A stretch of DNA of 64,000 bases, taken from NCBI GenBank assembly GCA_019400425.1, contig JAFREE010000101.1:1-64000 (forward strand), written 5' to 3'. Shown piece after piece: positions 58,360 through 64,000 of this stretch. Below the pieces are notes generated by a model. It saw only the letters and a program-made list of their open reading frames with translations. It was not told the DNA's origin and did no database searches. The number at the start of each line of letters is the position of its first letter. The stretch's first letter is position 1. This DNA is from Hymenochaete sp. R1. Its lineage: Eukaryota > Basidiomycota > Agaricomycetes > Hymenochaetales > Hymenochaetaceae. The translations under genes and the position numbers were made by a program.

Positions 58360-59614
58360 TTTATTTCCTTGAAACGAAGAAAAAGATAATTATTAACAAT
58401 GTAATAGAAGAGACATTGCTTACAAGTTTAGCTCGGATTTGATAACAAAAGGAGACAGAAGAGAAGGGGTTGGGGGAAGAAACACGGGCCGGGGGCAAAC
58501 CGGGGAGGGATGGCCGAAATAAGGTCTCGCAAGGGAGAAAGAAACGACAGATATGAAACAAACAGGAAGAGGAAAACCCTTGTACGTATGAATGTACGAG
58601 CTAGGGTACAGTGTACGATAGGATATGCGCTGAACTAGGAACTGGGAACTGGATGAGCAGAACACGGGACAATCAGGGAAATGGTCATAGAAACAGTTGG
58701 ATAGCGCGAGGGTGGAATTGAACATAGAAGAGAGGCCGTTCCGAGAAATCTGGGAATAACACTAGGATATGTACGGAATAAGAACTTTTAGAACGAACAA
58801 ACAAAATTCCTGAGTATAGAATATATGCGATGAATAATAGGGGACGTTGCAGAAGCAAGTAAGGTGCTTGTCGGACCTGGGTATGTGTGTACGAAGCGTA
58901 AAAACGGAATGAACCTTGAAATAATGACTGTGAACAGTACAAAAAGGTAGGAGCAGTGATAGAGAGTGAAAAGTAGTAATGAAGTGGATGGAAGAAAGTG
59001 AGAAAGGAAATAACTGAACCGAACCGAATCTTGTTGAAACAGAAAGTCAAACATCGCAGATCTTTTCTTTTTCCAAAGAGAGGTACGGATATGGGGAAAT
59101 GATGGAGGTAGACTTTATTAATGCGAGATGAAACGAAAACGAGAGCAGAAGATCCTTTTCCAGTGGCGACAACGGGCAAAGATGAGATTCAAAGGGGAAC
59201 AAGAATGAAAAAAAAAATGAGCGGAATGAGTAAATGAATAGGGGGGATAGAGTGAATGGAAGAATATTACAAGATAGCCAGCCATAAAGAGAGAGAAAGA
59301 GAGACGTTTAAATAGAAATACAACTTTTCAGTTTTTAATTTGGAAAGGGGAACCTCGATCGATAACTTCTCAGAAGAATTCGAGATCAAAGTGAGAGGAA
59401 ATAAAGAAAAAGAAAAGGAAGGCGGAGAATGAGAGAAAGCAGAAAGCAAAAAGCACCCGCCCGTGTCCGTGGCCCAATACAGAAAATTCATCGAAATGGA
59501 AGAGTGCAGCAGAGAAGGTGATGTAAAAGGCCAGAGAGGCAAAAAAACGGTCAAATGGAATGGAAGCCAATGCGAATGATAACGAAGAACAAACGATAAG
59601 TCAGCGTCGTTGTA
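58360..59614. other. Purine-rich (plus strand) 3' flank of the RasGEF gene
   Basis: The plus strand is conspicuously rich in G and A (runs such as GAGAGAAAGAGAGA near 59287-59300), so the RasGEF transcript strand is a long polypyrimidine tract. Minus-strand ORFs here are rich in Ser, Phe and Leu as a consequence of that composition and are not credible genes. Part of it may be the 3' UTR. Confidence 0.45.
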
Positions 59615-62600
59615 TCAAGCAACCGTTGTCTGCGACTGTGGCTGTGATTGCGACTGTGATGAGGATGAAGCCTGAGAACGGCTCGCCCAACTGAAAATGG
59701 AAGGTTTAAGTTCCCCACTAGTAGGTGTCTCCGCTGCTCGTTTCGGTTCCAGAAGTTGACTGGAAGAGTACGACCGAAGGACAGAAAAATCAAATATCAG
59801 TACATAGCAAAGCAAAGCATACCAAAGAAACACAGAATATTTACGCACCTCCGCCGATACAAATCATCCAAGTCTCCATGATCCTTCGCTTTCTCTAGAC
59901 AAAAATGGATATATTCCTGCGCTTCGGGAACTTCCTTCAGGCTCAAGCTCAAGGGCACCTGGAAGCGCTGCATGTCCTGCACGATGCGCGCCAGCTTGTG
60001 ATACTTGTTGAAGTTCAGGAGCATTTTGGACGGCGCTAAGGGTGAGGGCCGGTACGAGGGGTTGCCTTCGCGACAGAAGGTGAGATCGGTGAGGTAGAGA
60101 CCTGAGATAGAATCAGTGAGTGAAGGGCGGACGGGTGCGGGTAATAAGGAGGAGCGGATGTATTCTTTGTGAGGTGAAGGAAGGAAGAGAAGGAGGGGAT
60201 GAAGGTTCGAGTTTCTGTACGTACCAAGGAAAGGAACGGCAGGTGGCGCCATATTCCGTAGACGCGTCCGATACTCGTGGTAATTTCGTGCGTGGTCCGC
60301 AAGCTTCCTCAGCGATTCCAACTGAGTCTTGCTCTTCTGGGATAAACCCTACAAAAAAATAAAGTAGAAACATGAGCGTGAGCAAGAGTCTACTATCTGC
60401 ATACAAATGGATAAGACAAGGGATTCGAAGTGGGTCCACTCACCGACCACGTTTGGTGTAGCCTTGAGATAGTCGACGAATCCAGAGCAGCCAGGATCGA
60501 ACGAGGTGTGCTGAAGTTGTTGAGGGTGGTACAGCGCTGAAAATAAGTTAGAAAACATGAATATGAGACTCAAACCACAACGAATGACAGGTCCGAAGGG
60601 TGAAGGAGAGAGAATAAAACATACATCTGCGACTTTAATGAAAAATTTCACCAAGATCACCCTCCGCTTCACATCCTGCTCGCCCAATATCGACTCAGAC
60701 ACCCACCCCGTAATCGCCGTGCTCAGCGTCGTCACCGCCTTCACATTTACTGCCGGTGACGCCCCCTGCTTTCCGATATCCAGCATTTCCTCCGCCGTCA
60801 CTGCGCAATATAGCTCGCTCTCGATCAGTGTTAGCTGCCTCGCCAATTCCAAAGCATCAAAATCCGTCACAGCGATCGCGCTGAAGTTGCGTGCACGGAG
60901 GGAGGCGAGGAGCGCTTTCGTCATGGACGGGCGGGGAGTCTCGATGGTGGAGGAGGAGCTGACGACGGCTACGGACATCGAGTCGCGGAAACGTTCGTTG
61001 ATACGTTGTCGTTCAGTGACGGGGCTTCCCGCCGGTTGCATCTCGGAATCACGAGTGCTTGCGTTGTTGTTTCGCATCTGAATGAGGTCGTCGAGTCTTT
61101 GGGCCGGTGCGGGAAAGACGTCGGCCAATTGTCCCCGCGCAAAGGCTTGGAGGAGAGGAAGCGCCTCGTCATCCGTTGCTGCCCGCCAGTTGGCCTCCAA
61201 CCACGACTTGAATAGATTTTGCACCCTCAAGCGGACAGGTAGCAACTTCTGCTGAGCCCATGCTATACCGTCCGCTTCTGACAGCCCGCTTGGCTGACCG
61301 AGGTTGAATCGGGCGATCGCCGCCTCCACAAACTCGACCGGCGTACTGAACATACGAAACGTTAAGAAAAACACAGACGAAAACGCGCCGTCAACGAGCT
61401 GATCGTGCGGTGTCATCTTTTCCACGAGCGCTTCCAGCGTCGCTCCGACGAGTTGTCCGTCGTTGTTGTACGCGACATCCTGAAGTGCGTGGTCGTGCGA
61501 AAGCGTCCATGCAAGCGGAATCTCGTCTTCGTCGTTCGACTGAGGTATCGCCGGAAGATCGCCATGCAGCAACTTGTCTTCCAACGAGTTGATCCGTTGC
61601 CGACCTTCCCACCTTTGCTCCTCGTAGCGTTGGGAGTCTCTTGGGGAGGGTGTCGCCGGTGAACCTAAACTCGTACCTTCCCCGTCGTCTTCCGCCTCAC
61701 TTTTCTCATCAATCACGTCATTCTCCATCCCCTCATTCAGAGCAGAAATAAACGACTGCCGATCCCGATGAGGGGACAGAGGCGACATACTCCTCTCTTC
61801 CCTCTCGGGCAAATACGCAGGTTTCGGCGTCCGCCCGCCATTGGGAGACAAATGCACTTGACTCCTATCAGATTGGACTGCCATATCTTCGTCGTCGTCG
61901 TCGAAGTCAAAGTCATGTGTCGTAGTCGCATACCCCGACTGTACTTGCTCATGTAACGCTTCCAGCGTCTCCGGTGGTATGTTTTCGCTCCTGCTCAAGA
62001 ACGGCGGTCTATGTCCTGGACTTCTACGCCCAGAACCTTCCCTTCGGTTCAATCGCGTCTCGCTATGCGCATACGCAAGCTCTGTGCTCTCCGCTGTCGG
62101 TATCTGCATCTCCGATGTCGAGTCCATCGGGGGCGTTGCCGAATCAGTCCAGGGCGGTAAAATAATCGTATACGGCGGGACCTGCGGAGGACGGGCGAGA
62201 CACAATTTAATCGCCGTCACGCAGTCCGAACCAGCTCTCAGTGCGTCTGTGGCTACTTTCAACAAATTCCTTCTCTCTTCCTCTTCTTCCGGGGGCGGTA
62301 CTACACCCGCGCCCGTCGCCATCTCCCTCACCGCATCTGCAAGCGCACACGACATCTGGTACAAGTTTTCCTTCGTCGTCTCGAGCGCGGCCCGTTTCTG
62401 TAACGGAATGGCGTCTACACTCATGACGGCGTCGACAACCGTCAGGAGCCTGCACACAACGTCGACAATCTGGCGAACGAGTGCGAAAAGATGACCAGTG
62501 CTGGAGGCGTGCGCGGCTCGGGAGTGTTGGTGGACATGACCAATAAACGCGGCGATGGTGGAAAGCAAGCTATCGTGAGTCGCGCGTACGGCATGCTGGA

Positions 62601-64000
62601 TCTGGGTCGCTGAGCACGGGCCCTCGGGGAACGAAAATGTCGAAGCGGGTGTGTTTGGGGAATCCAGGGATGAGAATGACGAAAAACTAGACGTGCTTCC
62701 GAGTGACATATGCCCGCCTCGAAAACGCGGTAAGGCGACACTCGACGTCTTGAAATGCGATCGTTTTGTGCTTCCAGTGGCAAACGAATCGAGTGAGCGG
62801 GCAGTAGAGCCTTGCCTACTATGCCCGTTCGTCCTCTGCGGGTCCACCAGAGGATAATACGTCTCATCATCATCGTTGAACCCATACTGTTTCCTCACAC
62901 TATCCGCCTCTTTCGCTAGCGGAATATGCGCCTCCTCACGCATCGTTTCAGACGCCGCCGACGTAGCCGCGGCCGACGTGCTCAGGCTCTTATCCGGTAA
63001 GTCCACCCCACATTGCACGATCACAGCCAAAAAGCGCCTGACACGTGCGAACACCTGGCCCGCAAGCCTCAGCATCAGTTCCTCTTCCGGATCCCGATCT
63101 TCATCCGTCTTGAAATCGGGCGACGACGCCTTTTTGCTCTGGGAGACAAGTAATGCTAACTCAGCAAGAACGCGTTTACGCTCCTGTGCAATGACGGGAA
63201 ATCGCCGGAGGAGGGGTGCACCACGAGCGAGGCAATCCGTGTGTTGTAGAAGTGCACGAATACACTGGATGATACATCCAACCGCCGGTTGGTAATGACT
63301 CACGCGGCGAGCGAGTATCGTGTTTTGGAGAAGTTGAAGTCCATTGAGGAGCGGTATCATTAATGGCGGAGTGTTGTTGGAGGCGGGTGAAGGAACGGGC
63401 GCCGTCGTTGTCGTTGTTATTGTGTTAGATTGCCTATTGAAACCTCTTGGCTGGTGATATTCATTGACTGCCGTGCTCGCTTTGGAGGCAACAGTGGCGT
63501 AGGAAGCCTCTGACATAGACCTGGCGTGCTTCCCTGATGACGGACCATCGTTGATCAAGTCCACGGGTGATACGTAGTTGCTCGGAAACCAGCCTCTCCT
63601 CCCATCAATCTCCCCGTCCCACCACCCACTCGGATCCCGGCTTAAAACACGAACTATTTCCCCTGCTGAAAAGGACAGACAGGTCGCATTCTGTTGTTGT
63701 GGGACAAAATCGTGCAGTGCGCGCACGTATGATTCCGACGTTGCTACTTCGTCATCATCAAAGTACTCCTCTGTTGAGTTAACGAATGTAGTTGTAGAAG
63801 GTGTGTTATCTGAAGTGTAACTGAGGTCCAGAGATGAAGACGATGGGTTTCCAGAGGATGGACCGGGTGTAACGATTGACAAGGACGAGGAGGTTGATGC
63901 AGTAGAATGACTACGTGTCCGCGTCACTGGAGGAGAAAGCTGGACAGCAGCTTGATGCTGCGCATACATACTCCTCCGCAAGGAAGTGTCGATAGGTGTT
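59615..64000 (-). CDS. CDC25: SH3-RasGEF protein, CDC25 type (5' end may lie outside the window)
   Basis: Exons 64000 (or ATG at 63969)-60625, 60536-60444, 60348-60225, 60101-59849 and 59759-59615; from that ATG, 1319 aa. The frame is open to the edge, so an upstream exon or start is possible. An SH3 domain lies at about 81-138 (YVRALHDFVPQQ to GWFPSNYVSPVD). A long Ser/Pro-rich helical middle region follows. The RasGEF N-terminal domain begins near 856 (ALVEKMTPHDQLVDGAFSSV). The catalytic RasGEF domain begins near 1033 (FDALELARQLTLIESELY) and runs through KFFIKVADRCTTLNNFST, LHQTWSGLSQKSK, FLGLYLTDLTFCREGNPS and FNKYHKLARIVQDMQRFQVP. It exchanges GDP for GTP on Ras and so feeds cAMP/MAPK signalling. 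The C-terminus is Ser/Gln-rich. Confidence 0.93.

Noticed and set aside
58685..59179. 164-codon minus-strand ORF rich in Phe, Ser and Leu
   Set aside because: Its composition follows from the purine-rich plus strand, with no motif and no plausible start or neighbour support.
1..64000. CRISPR arrays, rRNA genes, prokaryotic operons
   Set aside because: No spaced direct repeats or rRNA sequence were seen, and the intron-rich genes show the DNA is eukaryotic.

Overview
The window reads as nuclear DNA of a filamentous basidiomycete, most likely an Agaricomycete. The genes are dense with short GT-AG introns of about 50-70 nt. The gene set is typical of that group: an AA9 polysaccharide monooxygenase with a CBM1 tail, a DUF6533-type membrane protein, lineage-specific BTB proteins, and fungal housekeeping genes (GDH2, NCA2, VPS37, a CDC25-type RasGEF). 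I rebuilt exon structures by hand from splice signals and family conservation. In nearly every multi-exon model the exon lengths sum to a multiple of three.

Layout. 0-3 kb: the 5' part of a Ty3/gypsy retrotransposon on the minus strand (LTR, Gag, zinc knuckle, retropepsin), running off the left edge. 3-16.2 kb: an array of five paralogous BTB genes on the plus strand, all with the same two intron positions. It is interrupted between copies 1 and 2 by a VPS37 gene and an AA9 gene. Copy 1 carries a 2-nt frameshift, copy 3 has a long coiled coil, and copy 5 has a coiled coil plus a C-terminal membrane anchor. 16.4-19.4 kb: two related secreted-protein genes on the minus strand. One has an internal duplication that includes its intron; the other has lost the core motif. 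20-24.4 kb: a TGL2-like lipase and an 11-exon DUF6533 membrane protein, both minus strand. 24.4-27.9 kb: largely unassigned, with a possible membrane-protein remnant.

27.9-36.7 kb: NAD-glutamate dehydrogenase (GDH2), the geranylgeranyltransferase-I beta subunit, and a PIG3-type quinone oxidoreductase. 36.7-44.5 kb is gene-poor. It holds a ~1.2-kb inverted-repeat element with a second inverted-repeat element nested inside it, then an ORF-poor tract with a good TATA box, several good intron signals, a 38-codon ORF and a candidate box C/D snoRNA. 46-56 kb: a GPI-type GH37 trehalase (minus) divergent from an F-box/WD-repeat protein (plus), then NCA2 (plus) convergent with an aquaglyceroporin (minus). 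56-59.6 kb is mostly non-coding, with a possible BTB-like relic and a purine-rich tract. The right edge holds a large SH3-RasGEF (minus) whose 5' end may lie outside the window.

The most distinctive part is the left 19 kb. There, tandem duplication, promoter co-duplication, a frameshift, retrotransposon insertion and repeated C-terminal remodelling have shaped a BTB/coiled-coil family and, beside it, a secreted-protein family. No function is proven for either family; BTB-Cullin3 adaptor activity is an inference from the domain only.
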